Source of the DNA: Campylorhamphus procurvoides
Lineage: Eukaryota; Chordata; Aves; Passeriformes; Dendrocolaptidae
NCBI GenBank assembly: GCA_013396655.1
Contig: WBMV01004769.1
Location: 343,783-407,782, forward strand
Reading direction: 5' to 3'
Length of the DNA stretch: 64,000 bases
How positions within the stretch are numbered: position 1 is the first letter of the stretch; the number at the start of each line of letters is the position of its first letter. The position numbers and the translations under genes were made by a program. The notes beneath the pieces are model-generated. The model had not been told where the DNA came from, ran no database searches, and saw only the letters and a program-made list of their open reading frames with translations. This document shows, piece after piece, positions 11,801 to 26,257 of the stretch.

Positions 11801-14800
11801 TGTTCGCAGATTGAAACTTTGAGAATTTCAGCATGTATTTTTTCTTTTTTTTTACCAATAAGTAAACATTGCACAACCCTTGAAGAAAAGACATATTCCA
11901 GATATTGCAAGAAATTTAAGAATCATATAGTTAAAGTCCATTTTATTCTCATCATATCAGTTTCTAGGTAATAAAAATGTATGATCTCACACCACACTGC
12001 ATGACATTTAAATTCTGCCTTCACATCTATGCAGTACTCATAACTTTAGTAATGTTATATGAATACAGTTCAGAGCAGAGTTTGATCTTAGATGATAAGA
12101 TTTTTTTCTAAATTTTAGACAGCCAGACAGTATCATTTTTTTCTGGAACTTATAATTATTTCTACCTCTTATATTAGTCATTTATTTATTAACTGAATTG
12201 ATTTGGGTGTTTTAATCTGCATTAGAAAATAATTTGTAAGATGTTTTCTGTGGTACCTCTGTTCTCCAGTCTTCATTTCAGCATGTGTTCTTACTTTATT
12301 TTTAAGATTTTATCCTTCACCATTTACTATGGATGCAATTTCTTTCAATGAATTCTCTGCATTAGAAAATTAGACAGTCAAAACTGTTTATCTAAAGTCT
12401 CCCTATCAGTGAAGAGAGGCAGTGAAGGTAATTGACCTGTCTTTGCTCCCTGAATACAGGAGAAGTCCAGATAAAAATCTTAAAATAGACGGATAACTCG
12501 GGTAACACGGGATGAGATAATTAGCAATTAATGAAAATAAATGGTTTCTAGCCTCTCAGGATGTTGCAGATGTTAACTAAGGAACAAAAGTAATATGGGA
12601 ATCCTGAATATTTGGATAATCCTGCTTGGCCATTTCTATTTCTTCTGTCTCTTAAAATACATATCCCATTTAACTTCCTTTGATTGTTCTTAGAAATTAA
12701 GTATGACTGTGTGGTGCTGATCTCCCACTTGGTTTCTTGCTTATAGGGAAAACCCCACAACTTGGAAATTTGGTGATAAAATTCAAGCTTTTGCCAGAAA
12801 TATGCTTCTACTCTTCCAAGGGAAACCACAATGTGAGAGCTGTTTGGTCTGCCCCTCTCTGCCTTACCTTAATATTTTCAAACTCTCTTGTGCTGGTTTC
12901 ATTCTTAATTAGCCCTCTGTGCTGGCCTCTGTGTGCATGACTGTTTTTCTCAGAGAGACATTAAAACTACTTTTACCCTCCTGTGCCCATGCCTGCCTGA
13001 GCCTAGCACCATCCCTTGCGGCCCCGAGGTGCTCCAGAGTCTCCTCACCTCTCTGCAATATTGTGTCTCATGTGCAGTCTCCAAAAATTCATAACAGTCA
13101 TATATGTAGGACTTTCTTTATATCCAGTACACCCTCTTCTCTGTTCAGCTTCTCCTCAACTGCTGCAGGAGAAAGAAATAAGCATGAGGAACCAAAGGGG
13201 AGCCATTCAGAAGAGAAGGAAATTATGCTACTGCAGTGAAAGGCAAGGCTTACTGGCCTTAAATCTTCTAACAGCTGAAGAGAGAGAGCTGGTGTTTTAT
13301 GATATGACAAAACAACACGAACTCCCATCAACCAGATGCAATATGTGGCTGCAGCTTGTGAGGTTCTTTATACGCCAAATGCATTTGTTCACACAGTAGG
13401 ATAAAACACAGTGTTTGGATGCTCTTTCAAAGCTTCATCTACTACTAAAATTTATCTCCCTCTGTAGCACCTTATAGTCAATCAGCAAGCAGTCTGGATG
13501 CAGGAGGTAAAACTGACAGAAGAAATCAGTCAATCAGACCCAGCATGTGCTAGTGTGCACATCCCACACACACACATGATGGCAAGCCTTGCAGAATCCT
13601 GCAATTGGAAGTTCTTTTTTCAGAATGACATGGAGTGACAGCTATAAAATATTATTTTGGATTTTTTGGAGCTCCTTTTTGTAAATCATGACTGATTGAA
13701 ATAAACTGTCAACTGTAATTTGTTAATTTTATGTGATTTACTCACAATGTCTAAATGTAAAAACCTGCCAGAAAAAAAAATGTTTTATAAAACATTAGTG
13801 ATTTTTATCACCATTAGTGTTCTAGAAAAGTGATTTTTTTCAATACTTAATCCTCCTGAATGTTTGTGATGAGCAGCCAGGAAACTGATTGCCACATGCC
13901 ATAGAGTAATGAGGACAGTAAATCAACTACTAATAAACTGTTATCCTGTTTGAAACTCAGAACATTTTCCAAAGTGGGAAAAAGAGTCTTTATAATCATT
14001 ACCATATTGGAGTTTGAAAAGAAGTCACCATTTAAAATTGTATTTACTGATTATACAAAGAGGACTGCATTTAAAATTACTGCAACAATTTGTACAATGT
14101 TTAGTACTACATGAGATTCCTGTCATAGGATGAATATTTCTCCTTGATGTAAATGCACTATAGGACACAATGCTGCTTGAAGATAACATAACCAATTTAA
14201 GAGGAAAAGGTCTATATCTGCCTGAAAAGACCAGGTTCAAACTTAAATAATTTGTACTGAGATTTGAGCAGAAATACACAATTTGACTTCCTCAGCAAGT
14301 TGAGACATGTTCATTAAAAAGTTTAATAGACTTTAGAGAGAACGTAAGTGTGTACTGAGAGCATCAAGAAACGGAGAGTGGGAATGGAATGATAACACCA
14401 CTCTACGCAGCACTATCAGCGCTGGGGTGTATAATGTACTAAGATGGGTTTCTGATGATACGAGCCACAGCAAACATCATACAATACAATATGTAGTAAC
14501 ACAGAATACAGTTCTAGAAAGTTTCCACATCAGTTACAAAGTGAATAGGTCTTTAATCAGATAAAGAATGCTGTGATAACATGCTGTGTTTAGCCAACAT
14601 CTAATGTCCTGAAATATCATCTTAAATACTTTTTTTTTTTAAATTTTATTTTATTTTCCAGAAAGAGACAGGATCTTACTAGTGACACATTTGCAAGGAA
14701 TGTCAGTTTGAATCTTTCCTATGACCCCAACACAGAGATATTCAGATTTACTAATGGACTCCTGGGAATAACTATGAAAATAACTGTTACCCTCTTGAGG

Positions 14801-15439
14801 AGAATAAGGAGAAAGAGCATGCCCTGCACTTATTTTGAAACTACAGATCTGCAACTGTCTGTACTGGCAGCTTCAACCTAAAATTGGAAAAGGTGGCACT
14901 GCTTGTATCAGATTTGAAGAATATCTGTCCAGCTTATATCTGGCTCAGAGTTAGCCCTGAAATGAGCTGTACGGTAGGTCAGCAGTAGCAGAAGGTCAAG
15001 CGAAATGGGAGCGGGGAATTTTACTGGAATTTAGGATTCCATACTAATGAGTTTGGAGAATTTGCAGGCTGAGATACTCTCTGCAGAGGAAGCCATATAG
15101 ACACAGAGCATTGCCATCAATTTAGATTTATTTCTGTATTTCCTGCTGGCTGGTTATTAGAGCTCTTTTTTCCCATGTTTTCAGTGAAGACTGAACTTAC
15201 CAGAATAAATGATAAAATCCTCATCTTGAAAAATCCTTATTCTCTGGATTCATAGAATATTGTAGTGCATGCTGCAATGCCCAATGTGTATTATATATTT
15301 ATGATGAGGTAGGGATTTTTTTAAATTATTTGGTTAACATAATTAGGTGCCAGGTCATTATCAGAAGGCTCTCTTCTTAATGGTAGCAAACATTAAACAA
15401 CAATTGCACTCTAAAGCTTTGTTTTGCCTTTATTCCTGA
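8841..15439. other. 6.6 kb of unique DNA, no gene recognised
   Basis: Nothing here supports an exon or an RNA gene. The open frames between 12.5 and 13.4 kb and at 9551-9880 are short, mutually overlapping and without a recognisable domain. A small inverted repeat, AGCATTAGC with GCTAATGCT, lies at about 11298-11360, too far apart to mean much. A T run at 14630-14640 leads into an A/T-only stretch. GC content rises slightly at 12.95-13.1 kb. Confidence 0.6.
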
Positions 15440-15501
15440 TTAACCATTTTCACTGCAGTCTGTGTGATTTTTAACCATCTCACTGCAGTCCATGAGGATT
15501 T
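15440..15501. repeat. Imperfect tandem duplication, 2 x 31 bp
   Basis: Two adjacent 31-base units both begin with TTAACCAT, share the core CACTGCAGTC and end in GATTT. They differ at a handful of positions plus a one-base shift, so the duplication is old. No function is suggested. Confidence 0.75.
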
Positions 15502-18500
15502 ATGTATAATTGCAGCCAAAAATTCTGTGAGGGCTCTTCCAAAGCTAATGCTGAACAGAATATTGCACTTAACCTACATATCAACCCTTCTGGTAACTTT
15601 TTCTTTGAGAAATTCCAGTACGTTATTTTTTGAAGCATAAGTTTGAAATAGGATGGCAAAGAAGCTGTTTCCTTTGCTGCAAAAATGCATCAGAAACACA
15701 CCACATCACGTTGTAAGTCAAAAGTCAGTCCTTGAGAAAAGTCATACCCCTCTCCAAAAAGCAGGGCAGCTGTCTTTCCTGTGCCTTCGGTCCTCTGCTG
15801 CTGCAGTCAAACCCTGTAGAAAGAGAAAACCACTGCATGGGAAGTGGTGATGACATGAAGGACAGAGAGATGGACAGGAGACAAGCATATTAGGAAAGAG
15901 AACCAGGGAGGACACTTGAGCTGGAATTTTATGCACAACCGCAACAGAAAATTGATCACAATTAACCACTTACAGAGGCTAAATGTGTGAGTCAAAATCT
16001 TACTTTTAAACCAAAAAAACCCTGCCAAACACCCATGAAGAAGCTTCTGCAGTCCCACAGGGGAGCAAGGATCAGGGGGAACATGGAGCTGTAGTTGCAG
16101 CAGACTTTCCCTCTCCATGTCACACAGCTAGGATGCACAAGCCACCCTAGGCTGAGTCCAGTGTTCTCTGTCATCCCCCACAAAAAATGCCAAATTTAAA
16201 ACACCGATGCAGATAGAAAATCTTTCCTGTAAAAATTTAAGTTTAGGTCAGATATGGAGGTGCAACACAGAAGGACACAACACAGTTCCTTCTCTGTCAT
16301 AATCCCATCCCTGTCCTATTTTCTAAGACATAAGAAAAATTAGTGACGGTGACAATGGTGATGTTTCAGTCATTTGTTTGATGTGGTCATTGCTTCCTAG
16401 GAATGGATCTGAGTGCACAGCATTCACTTTACACAGGCCAATGAGCTCCCCACATTTACAATAAGCTCTTAGGGGGCTGAAGATGATACACCAGAAGCAC
16501 CTCTCTTTATGGCCTGCATATACTGAAATTTAAGTGGATGCTGATTTGTGTTGACATTCCTATTTGCTTTCCAAGGTTCTGTAGATACTGTACTAAAAGC
16601 TTCCACTTTCCCCAACAATAAAATTTAAGGATTCATTCCAATTAGAAAGCTTCTCTGGCCTTGTTATTTTCATACATAAGGATGATGTAAAATAAAGATT
16701 ACAGAAAAATAATTTCCATTGGTTCTTATCTGATTTTTCCTTCTAAACCAGATATATATAGCTGTAACTTTATTTGTAGCAAAAGAACTAGCAAGAATAT
16801 AAAGTGAGTCTTACTGTCATATTTAGGTTTCATCCTAGCAGGACACAAAATTGTAAATTGAATCCTCGTGCTCAGCAACTGAAACTTAACACCTTGAAAA
16901 TTACTTTTGAGTTTGTATTCTTGGTGTGTTTTTTTTCCTTTTTCTCAGAAGAAACAGAGTATCATCTGGAAAATATTCCACCCTTTGATCCAATACACAT
17001 CAATTTTAGACTTACCTTAACAGCTTTAAGGGTGGAATTTCTTATTTCCAGCTTCCCTCTGTTATCAGAACGACATAGAGGGTTCTGTTTACCAGCAGTC
17101 AAATGATTTGCAGATGACAGTCAAAAAGGAATTTGTAAAGTCTCTGTTCCAAGGAAATCCATGATCCACTTAGCTTAAAAAAAATCTCCAAACTGCCATT
17201 TCTAATATTTTCAAGAATGCCTAAAAGTCTAAAGCTGCACACTGAAGTTTTTTCTTGTTTTCTCTTACCTTTTGTCCTACCATAAGGTAAAAATATTCCT
17301 ATCCCTTGATTCTATTGTAAATATAAATTAAAATTTCATATACAGGACCAGAGCTCTATAATTTAAGGGTATTTTTATTCTCTTGTTTAGAGGACACTTT
17401 TTCTTCCCTTTAAACTACTCTCAAAGAACATATCCAGGTGTAAATACCAAGCTCTCAGCCTCTGTAATGCCCTTCCATGTGTGTGTTTTTCTGGTCTGCT
17501 CTTGCAAACCTTGCTTGCTTTGGATAATCTCCACTTGCATCAGTATTTAAACTGAAGTGAATGGAACTTCTTACATAAGACACTACGTGACGTGAGCAGT
17601 GGATGGTACAGCCAGGCTCTTTGTAGGTACTGCAGGATATGATTTTTCCCTTGCAACAATAGCCAGCTTCAAAAGAAAGGGCAGGAAAAGAAATGTCCTT
17701 CAAGCACCAGCCCTTTTGAAGCCGTGCACTGAAGTCTCAACTCCTAAATCAGTATGTACAGCCTTCATGCAGAGCACAGATCCCCATTCTCTGTCCTGAC
17801 ACTGTATTAATTTTTCAGTCTTTAGTGACAATCATATTTGTGAACAGGGATTTCTTATGAATTTTATTTGTCAACATGCATCTACAAAAGAAACTGGACC
17901 AGGTTATTAGGTAGTGTGAAGTGTTATAACTCCATGTATGTCAAAAAACTACAGGTATCTGATGTTATACACACAAAATCTTAACTCATATATTGAAAGA
18001 ATTTTGCTCTGTGCAGCCTGCAAATTTCAGTATGTGGTACAGCAGCAATGTCCAGATTTGCCAGTTTTTAAGCAGTAAACATGTGAAAACACATATGAAA
18101 AGCAGACAGGACACAGAATCTTTTCAGTATTACTTGTATTTGAGTAGTATTAAACACAGAGAAGTGTTAAACTGCAAGGAGGTTTCTTAAAGCTTAAGAC
18201 CATTGTTGTCCCAAAATTCTAAAGAGCCCAGAGACTGATGCTTCTACAAACTTTGCATAACACCAGATGAGAAAACAAAACAAAGAAAAACAAACAAAAA
18301 GATAAATATTAAAAAAGAAGAGGAGATTATTTATTTTTCTTCATGTCTTGTATGTTGACCTGAGAAATCAAGGAGACATCATTGACTTTGATGGCCAAGA
18401 ACTCCATAAAACCACAAAAAAGACAAAAACCACATACCTAGGAAAGGAAACATTCTTAGAAAAGGTGAGAGTCATTCACATCCTCTTCGCCTGGCCTATT

Positions 18501-20614
18501 AGGACCAGTATTATTTGTCACTGATACTTCAAAAGAAAATAGATTTCTCTTTTTTTCTCCTATGGATAAACGTGGATTTTATACAAACACTTGTCTCGAA
18601 CATCAGGTTTTAAGTGTCCCAGAAACCTGGAAAAATGGCCTAGGGCTTACCCTAGAAGTAGGACTACCCTTTCCAGAGGTGCTGGTTTCCAATTTGCATA
18701 GCCAGTGAGGTACAGTGAGATGTGTTGCACCCACCCAAATAGATATGAGACAGCTTCCAGCAGAAGATGGATAGATGCAACATGAAGTAAACTTGGTTGT
18801 CTTCACAATCTTCCAGGGCAAGAGAGTTCCAGGCTCTAAATGTACAGCTCAGCAGTTCTTCTGTACATGCTGAGGTCTGCTAGCTCCCCTTGGAGAGTCA
18901 CCCAGCCCTTTCTGTGCTGCCTAAGTGAGGGGTTGAGCAACCAAGACTCCATGCTGCCGTTTGATTCACAAGATGCTCTGAGCCAGTCTGCAAGGATAAG
19001 AAAATGTTTAGAAGCAGAAAAAAGTCTAGATGAGGGCCTTCGATTGCCACAGTAGTTTGCAAATCATAACAGGCTAGCACAAGAGAGCCCATAACCTTAC
19101 GAAACACAAGTGTTCCAGGACAGTTAAATGGAAGACTTCACTTGCACAATTTGAGAAAAGTTCAGCTCTGAAGTATGACAGGAAAGATCTTGCTCAATAC
19201 TGTTGTTTTCACTTTAACTCAAAATGAATAAGCAGACCCAAAGGAGTCTGGCTTTAGGACAGATTTCCTGAATAGGTACTTAGGTGATAAAGGTAGTTTT
19301 TTAATGCAATGAAACCTGGCCAACTACATCAGAGTACAGTATTCTTTGTTCTCATACCTAAGGAAAAAAACCTCCTTAAGAATTTCCTTATGAAGATCTT
19401 TTTCATTCTCTTCTTACAGGTCAGAAGGTCTCAGTGCAGCACTATCTCCCAACACCTCAGTGCTGTCTTCAGGGGTGTAGCAATACGTAGTCACTACACT
19501 ACGACAACAGATGAGATCAGATAATATCAGAAGACTATGCAATGCTTCACATTCTTGAAAAAAATGTGCTATCTCTAAACAACAAAGAGGCCTTATTCTT
19601 CTGTTAAAAGAAGCCTTTTCTTACATCTCATCCTATATCTCACTCAAGGAAAAAACCCCACATATATATATAAAATTATATATACTATATATAGGTTATA
19701 GTTCTTTTATACAGGACAGTCCTCAGGTTTTGACAGAAAAATTTTCCCAGCCTTCCATAATGTCTGTTATTTATTGAATTTCCATCTGAAATGCCAACAC
19801 AGATAATTCAGGATACCATGGGAATTAATAGAGTCAGACAGAGATATGGGCTATCAACATAGCACTGTAAGCAGAGGACATTTTATTTGTGCTTCTCTTC
19901 CTACATCACAAAATAATTTTCAAAGCGAGAAATGGTATTTTCAGGGATTTTTTTAGCATAATCTACAGACACTTTGATTAAATATGCCAGTATTTCACTA
20001 AGGCTCAGATAAATATCCTGAATTTGATATGTAGCTGTTAAACCATCTCTATATTTGAATGCAAATCTTTCTCATTGGAACACTTCACACCAAACAGTGT
20101 TCTGTCAGAATTACTAAACATTAGACCACTGTCATCCTAACAACTTGTGCTTTAATTGCAATAACATAAGGTAGCTTAGTTTCATTTCAGAGCTTGTCAA
20201 CAAGGACATGGAAATAAGAGCTAAACAGAAACACAGATATACGACAAGGTGGCACAGTGGAAGATTTCTCTGAATTTGGTGGCTGTACCTGAGGCCTTTA
20301 TGCTGAATCTGTTGTCTTTTGGATTGAGGTACATGTTACAGATCTAGGCTACAAGTTATGCCCATAATAAGCTGGTTTTGTAAGACAGTCCAAAAAAGAT
20401 TTGTGAAGGATACCTGATAATATATACAGAATTAAGTTTAAAAATATTGCTAAAATATGAATTATCACTTTAAAAAGAAACTTTTATTCCAGATAATTGT
20501 ATTAAGGGAAAAAAAAAAACCAACAACCTGATATTGGTATTTAAGAGGATGAGGTAGGAGTGGTGGGAGGAAAATTTTTCTTTAACTAAAAACAAAAACA
20601 TTGTTGGATTAGTT
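15502..20614. other. 5.1 kb of unique DNA, no gene recognised
   Basis: No exon or mobile element is recognised. A perfect octamer word ATTTGCAT (POU-factor type) lies at 18692-18699; one 8-mer is expected by chance in this length. Short open frames at 15.6-16.2 kb (both strands, about 100 codons) overlap each other and look random. Confidence 0.6.
19661..19700. repeat. (TA)n-rich simple repeat
   Basis: An AT-dinucleotide tract with interruptions, CATATATATATAAAATTATA and then further TA steps. It is a degenerate microsatellite. Confidence 0.85.
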
Positions 20615-20766
20615 TAGGGTTCAATTCTGCAAGCTGCCAAGCTTTCTGGTCCCAATTCAGTAAATTACTTAAGCATGTGCTTAAGTTTAAAGCACATCAG
20701 CAATTCCAAAGAAATTATCTGACTCACACATGCTTAATAAATGTGTGGGCTAGAGCCAGGGATCTC
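20615..20766. repeat. Old palindromic amniote repeat, copy A
   Basis: The core reads TTACTTAAGCATGTGCTTAA, then GTTTAAAGCACATCAGCA, with ACACATGCTTAATAAATGTG about 45 bp later and CTAGAGCCAGGGATC at the end. In turtles and crocodilians I know a common short repeat with the same plan: facing arms rich in 'aagcacatgcttaa' words around a 'cccattgaagtcaatggg' centre, ending in 'ggatc.gggcc'. The arms match better than the centre. It is probably an ancient DNA transposon derivative or MITE. I cannot give the database name. Confidence 0.5.
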
Positions 20767-23394
20767 AGCACTTACTCGTATTAAGACCTTCGTTTCCTAA
20801 TTGAACTAATAGTAAGGGGTAGATTTCACAGAGAATAAAGCCTCCTGCAAACCTCCATGCAAGCTGGGAATCACAGCTGGATCTGCTGTAACCCACATAC
20901 CTCACAGCGTGACTCGACCATCCCTACCATGGTACAAAGCTGGCCACAATGTTCCTGCCCTCCCAATGTTCCCCTTGTCAAGGGTGAATCATATTCAGTG
21001 TAGCTGAAATTCCTAGTTATCCAAACAAGCAATAATAGAAACATTTGAACAGAAAGAAATTTTGAGTCATGTAGGTGGTTTTCTTGTGTGGGAAACTACC
21101 CGCTTTGTATCTATGTGATTAGGAAAGTCAGCTTCATTTGCCTCTGGCTGTCTGAGGCAAGCAACAAAAAACACATTCATGCTCCTTTTCCTTCCTTCTC
21201 TTAGCAACACAGAAGGAGGGAAAAGATTATTAACATCTATGTCATAATAAGGTTAAGAGAACACATTCCCTGTCAGAAAGGCATCACTTCTACTAATGGG
21301 AACTTTTTCCAGAATTTTTATTGCCTAGCCTGAACTCACATCCAGGTAGAGGAAGAAAGTGCTATCTGAATGCTGACCAGTACACAAAGAATTATGCTGG
21401 GATACCAGCGGTATTATTCTGGTGCTGTTCAGCAATACACCAAACCCTAGCTGGACATGATATCTGCCCAAAACTGACTAGACTGACTAGCAAAAACAAC
21501 TGCTGGGTAGAGATGTGGAAGAAAGTCCAGTAAGACTATACCATTCTCTATGTGTGTCTTTGTGGTCTCTGGAACACTTGGATAGAAAACTTCTAAGAGT
21601 TTTCACGAAAGACCAGAAAATAACAAATCAGCTTTGGAGAGCTTTATAAAACAAGCATGAGGAGCAGCATGGGCAGCAGTCCAAGCGGGATTCTGTGAAA
21701 AATTAAAAAAAAAAACAAACCAACAGATAAGAGACTTGAGTACCACAGGCAGAGAAAAGACAGCAGACAGCAGCTTCTCACAGCAGTGTGGAAATAGTGT
21801 AACTGGGGGAAAAACAGGCCAGGTTGAGATTGTAGTTGTGGCAAATCTGGAGTGAAACATCAGATCTGGAACCTATCAAAAAACGAGGAGGGAGAATGAG
21901 GACAACAATTCCTGAGACATGTTGAAAGCCTAGGGAGGACATGATTTCAAAAACAGCAGGCTGTGAACATGGTTGTATTGAAGAGACGGCTGACGAGCCA
22001 AAACCCTGGTCAGAGGCATGTTGGCTGAGCAAGAAGGGAGCAGAGGGAGGGGACTCAGCTGGGATACAGGAGCTCTGCAGGCTAATGTGAGGCCAGGGAT
22101 GGCAGGGATAAGCTTTTCCTTGGCAGGGTGGGAGTCAAGCTCTGCATGGGATTCATTGCCATGTGAAAAAATACATTCCCTAGAGGAGATGGATGCACTG
22201 GATATTAGCACTAGAATTCAAATTTTTACCCGTCCTTCTCAGCTTTGACAACATACTGACAACTGCACTTTCCAACAAGTATTTCAGGGGAACTTTACCC
22301 AGCACCCAAGAGATTTTATTAAAATTAATATGAAAAATTGTGACATCTTTTCAGAAGAGACCTTAACAACAGGTTTGCATCAGTTTTGCTTGGAGCCTTT
22401 GGGCTACATTTTCAGCCTACCTGTGTAGAACAATGTCTGTTGAAAGTGTTAAGCTGAAACTGGTGATATCAGCAGTGGCAAAAGATGAGAACTGCTTTCA
22501 TGCCGCTCTCAGCAGCTTTGTAGAAAAATGATTAATCATAAGTGTAAGAAAAAGTTGTCATAAAGCCTCAGCTGTTTTACCATTACATTATACTGTCTAT
22601 GTCACTTATTAGTTATAGACTGACTTTTTTATTTTTAATTCAAACAAAGGGTAGGTAATTATAAGTGATGTCTGCACATATGCTCCCAAAGTGTGGATGA
22701 AACCTTTCAACACACTGAAATATATTCCTTAGCGTATGTACCTAGCTTCTGTCTTGTAACAAGAAGGAAATTTATAGAGAAAAATAAAAAAGGAAATCAT
22801 CTAGGACACCATTGGTCACCTCCTTATTGTCATTTTACATTAGAGACAATAAACCAAAGAAAATCTATTTATATTTTCATATATATAGACAAGCTTCCTG
22901 TATTAGTACACAAATAGATCTACAGCTTACTGCAGTGTTGATGACAGAGACAGGCAGCTGTGAAAATTTCAGGGAACCTAGCAGAAAACAAAAGGGCAGA
23001 AACACTATAAACTTCCATTTCTAAGCAAACACCTATGCAGAGCAGGACTGAATGCTCACAACTGTTTTTTGGTGGTCAAATCTGAACAGAACAGTCTGCA
23101 GATTAATGATCATGAAAATAGAAATGTTCTCATAAATAATGTACAATTTGAATCAAGAAAGCATTGAAAAATTAAACACTGACAAAAATAATATTTGGTT
23201 GTGTTGCACAGACATACAGACAGGTACTCACTTGATATCCATAGGAAGAAGGAAAAAAAAAGTCTCTAATGATCTGACCTATTCAGCACCAATGCTGATG
23301 AGGACTCTTTAAAAACCACAGTGGAAATGATGGGTTTCAAAGTTTTTTATTCTTAAAAAACTAGAATTTTTTATATCTCTAAACAGAAAGTCCA
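20767..23394. other. 2.6 kb of unique DNA, no gene recognised
   Basis: The stretch near 21.6-22.2 kb is somewhat GC-richer and purine-rich on the plus strand. That leaves several overlapping minus-strand frames open (up to about 93 codons), but none resembles a protein family. No repeats are recognised apart from an A run near 21706-21716. Confidence 0.55.
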
Positions 23395-23459
23395 TCCTTC
23401 CTTCCTTCCTTCCTTCCTTCCTTCCTTCCTTCCTTCCTTCCTTCCTTCCTTCCTTCCTT
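23395..23459. repeat. (TTCC)n microsatellite, about 16 uninterrupted units
   Basis: A pure tetranucleotide tract of about 65 bp with no interruption, all pyrimidine on the plus strand. Pure tracts of this length are usually length-polymorphic. The assembled unit number may be unreliable. Confidence 0.97.
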
Positions 23460-24070
23460 GTAAATGCAGATTTGGAAACTATTCCTGAAAAATATGTTTA
23501 CTCTAAACTACTTTTAACGTTCCCTCTCAGTATAAACTATTTTTGTGTATGTTTTCTCTAGCAGAGAATAGTCTATCACTTTCCCCTTTGCAGTTAAATT
23601 TTATATTCTTGAGGATTATCTAGACCAAAAACTATAGATTTCCTCAGTGTTTCCTCCAAATGAAAAAGATCATACTTACTAGATGTCTGATCATTCCTGC
23701 TGGTTTCTTTCTGGAATCTCTTAATTGTTCATAATTCTTTCAAACACTATTCATGCTCTTATTTCTCAGCGTTTTTACTAGGTTTTTCTGAAGTCATCTC
23801 TCACTTTTGAAGAAGCTATTTATCAGACAAAAAATAAGGTGAGGAAAAACACAATGTTAATTGCATTCGTACCTTATAACTTTTAGAAGAAAAGCTATTC
23901 AGTACATGCAGAGAAAATAACTATATAAAAATCATGTATTTCACATCACAATTGTGTTCATTGACATGGTTACGATCACCATGACAGTCCCTCACAAATT
24001 TTCATACATCCTGTTGTCCCTTGTGAAAGAGGGAAGTACTAATATTGCCTTGATAGCAGCAGGGACACAT

Positions 24071-24150
24071 CAACAATTATATAGATATAAACAATTATAG
24101 ATACACATCCACAAACAATTATATATATTTTTATATAAATAATACACTTA
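24071..24150. repeat. Degenerate AT-rich repeat with AACAATTATA units
   Basis: The word AACAATTATA occurs three times (about 24072, 24089 and 24114) with variable spacers, followed by a TA-rich run. It looks like a decayed short tandem repeat. Confidence 0.6.
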
Positions 24151-26257
24151 TATTTCTTATTCTCATGTTACAATGTGGAAATAGCTAATTTATTTCTGAA
24201 GTAGCTAAAAAGGTATCAGAAGCAAAACACATACGTTTAATCCAGGCAATCTGCTGAGCAAGGAAACAAGATTTATTAGCTTGTGTTTATATGGTTATTC
24301 TGTTTCTGATGCATAACCAGCCTAAGATACTCCAGACAACCTAGACTTCTGCCCTGACAAAATGCTTGAGAGCTGTTATCACCAGATCTGCGGTGAACAG
24401 CATGTCTCCCAAATTTCACAATTCATGCCCAAATCATTTGCAGTCCTTCCTCTTCATTTACCTTGGGCTTTGGGTTTTTTTTTTGTTTTAGGAAGTTTAA
24501 CAACACAAGAGATAAAGCAGAAATAGATGCAAAAGACATGTCACCTCAAGCTGAGGTTCTTTCCGTGCTCCCAGTACAGCTCTTTCATCAGAGAGAAGGG
24601 ACCCACCCTCTCTTCTGGGTAAGAACAGCATGACTCAAAATCAACTAGCTGAGACTCGTGGCACACAAACATGCACCAAATACTCCATATAGGCCTAACA
24701 ACTTTCTGTGGCAGGAATAAAACAAAACACTCCTTTTGAGGATGGGAGATGAGTCTAATGATAATTAATTGATGTAGGAAGGCAACTCAGGTAACTCTGT
24801 CCTGGCACATCCACAATCCCTCCATATTTCTACCATGGGACTTTTAGGTGCTGACATGAGAAGACTGACCATCCTAAGATGGTCAACAGACCAAATGGAG
24901 ATGCTGCAGGAGTGATCATAAGCACTGATATGCAGTGACTGCCTGACACATTTCAACTGCCTCTCCAGCTGGCATCAAGTGTCTGCCTTGCTCTCCAGAT
25001 TATTCTAGTTATACAGTTGTGCCATAAAACAATCATAAATGAACCACATTCCTAGTCTTGTCCCACACTGCTTTTTAGATTTAGACTGTGAAAAGAAGGA
25101 AAAGCACATTGTACGCTCAAAAAGTCTGTAGGAAGTGCAGTTGAGGGATATTGATTCCCAGGAAAATTTGAAAATAATGGATGTGCATTAATGCATTTTT
25201 TAGGATGTTAATTCATTTCTGAAAATATACTTTCATCTCATGTCTGGACAGTATTCTGAGTTTCTTATTTCATAATTTTTGAGTGAATTATGGCTTTGTC
25301 TGAGTGAAGATTGGCTAAGAAACTGAGTGTACACAAAGACCAAGGTCTGGGACCTGTATGCAATATGAATATCTCATTTAAGTTAAGCTGTCTATTGCAA
25401 GATAATCTATATCCGCCATACATTCTGTATAAAGGAAATTTCCAGTGGACTCTCTCCTCCGTATTGAGTTACATGGCAGAGCTGAAATGTCTCAAGCAAT
25501 AAATCTACTGCATTTCCTCATTTACAAAATTATCTGTATGTCTAAAACCTAGAACCCTTGCAGTAAAGGTCTAAATAATCATGGTGAGAAAATCATACCT
25601 TATTTTCACATTTTTCATTGATATCATGAAGCGCATTCTCACTTTTCCTTTTGTCAAGGCCTTCAGTCAAAACATAACTAAAAGAGTTGCTCAGAATTGT
25701 TGTGCATGAAACTAAAACTATAAATTGCTTTATTTTCCCTGCAGCTGCTACCATACTATGGGTGAAGCCTGTACATGGGATATAGTCATTCAGACTGTAT
25801 AGTGCTAGGAAAACACCTCATAATTTGAAGAATAAACCTGTGGCATTTTGAGAGGAGTTGCCACATAGGCCAGGCACCTTATAAATGCATTTTTATTGAA
25901 ACTGCCAGGTTAACTCTATGTACATGCGTACATGTCTAAAAGTCAGAGTCAAGCAGTTTCCTGGTAGCCAAATGACATCTTGCAAGCCAGGTTTCTCATT
26001 TACATTGAAGACATGGCTTTTACAAAGATCTATCACAAGTTCGTGCTAGGCAAAAAAAACAACAAAAAACCCCCAAAAACTTAGTATGTTTGTTTAAGGT
26101 TTCTTTCCAGCTAGGTAGATGGAGACAAAAGTGAAAAGTGGAAGAGAAACAACAGTATCTGCAGCATCTTTCTGCCCCAACAATAGGAGTAGTTTCCCAT
26201 TCGGACAATTTCTGAGTTCCCAGATCTTTAGTTCTGCTCTTGGAAACCACAGGTGAA

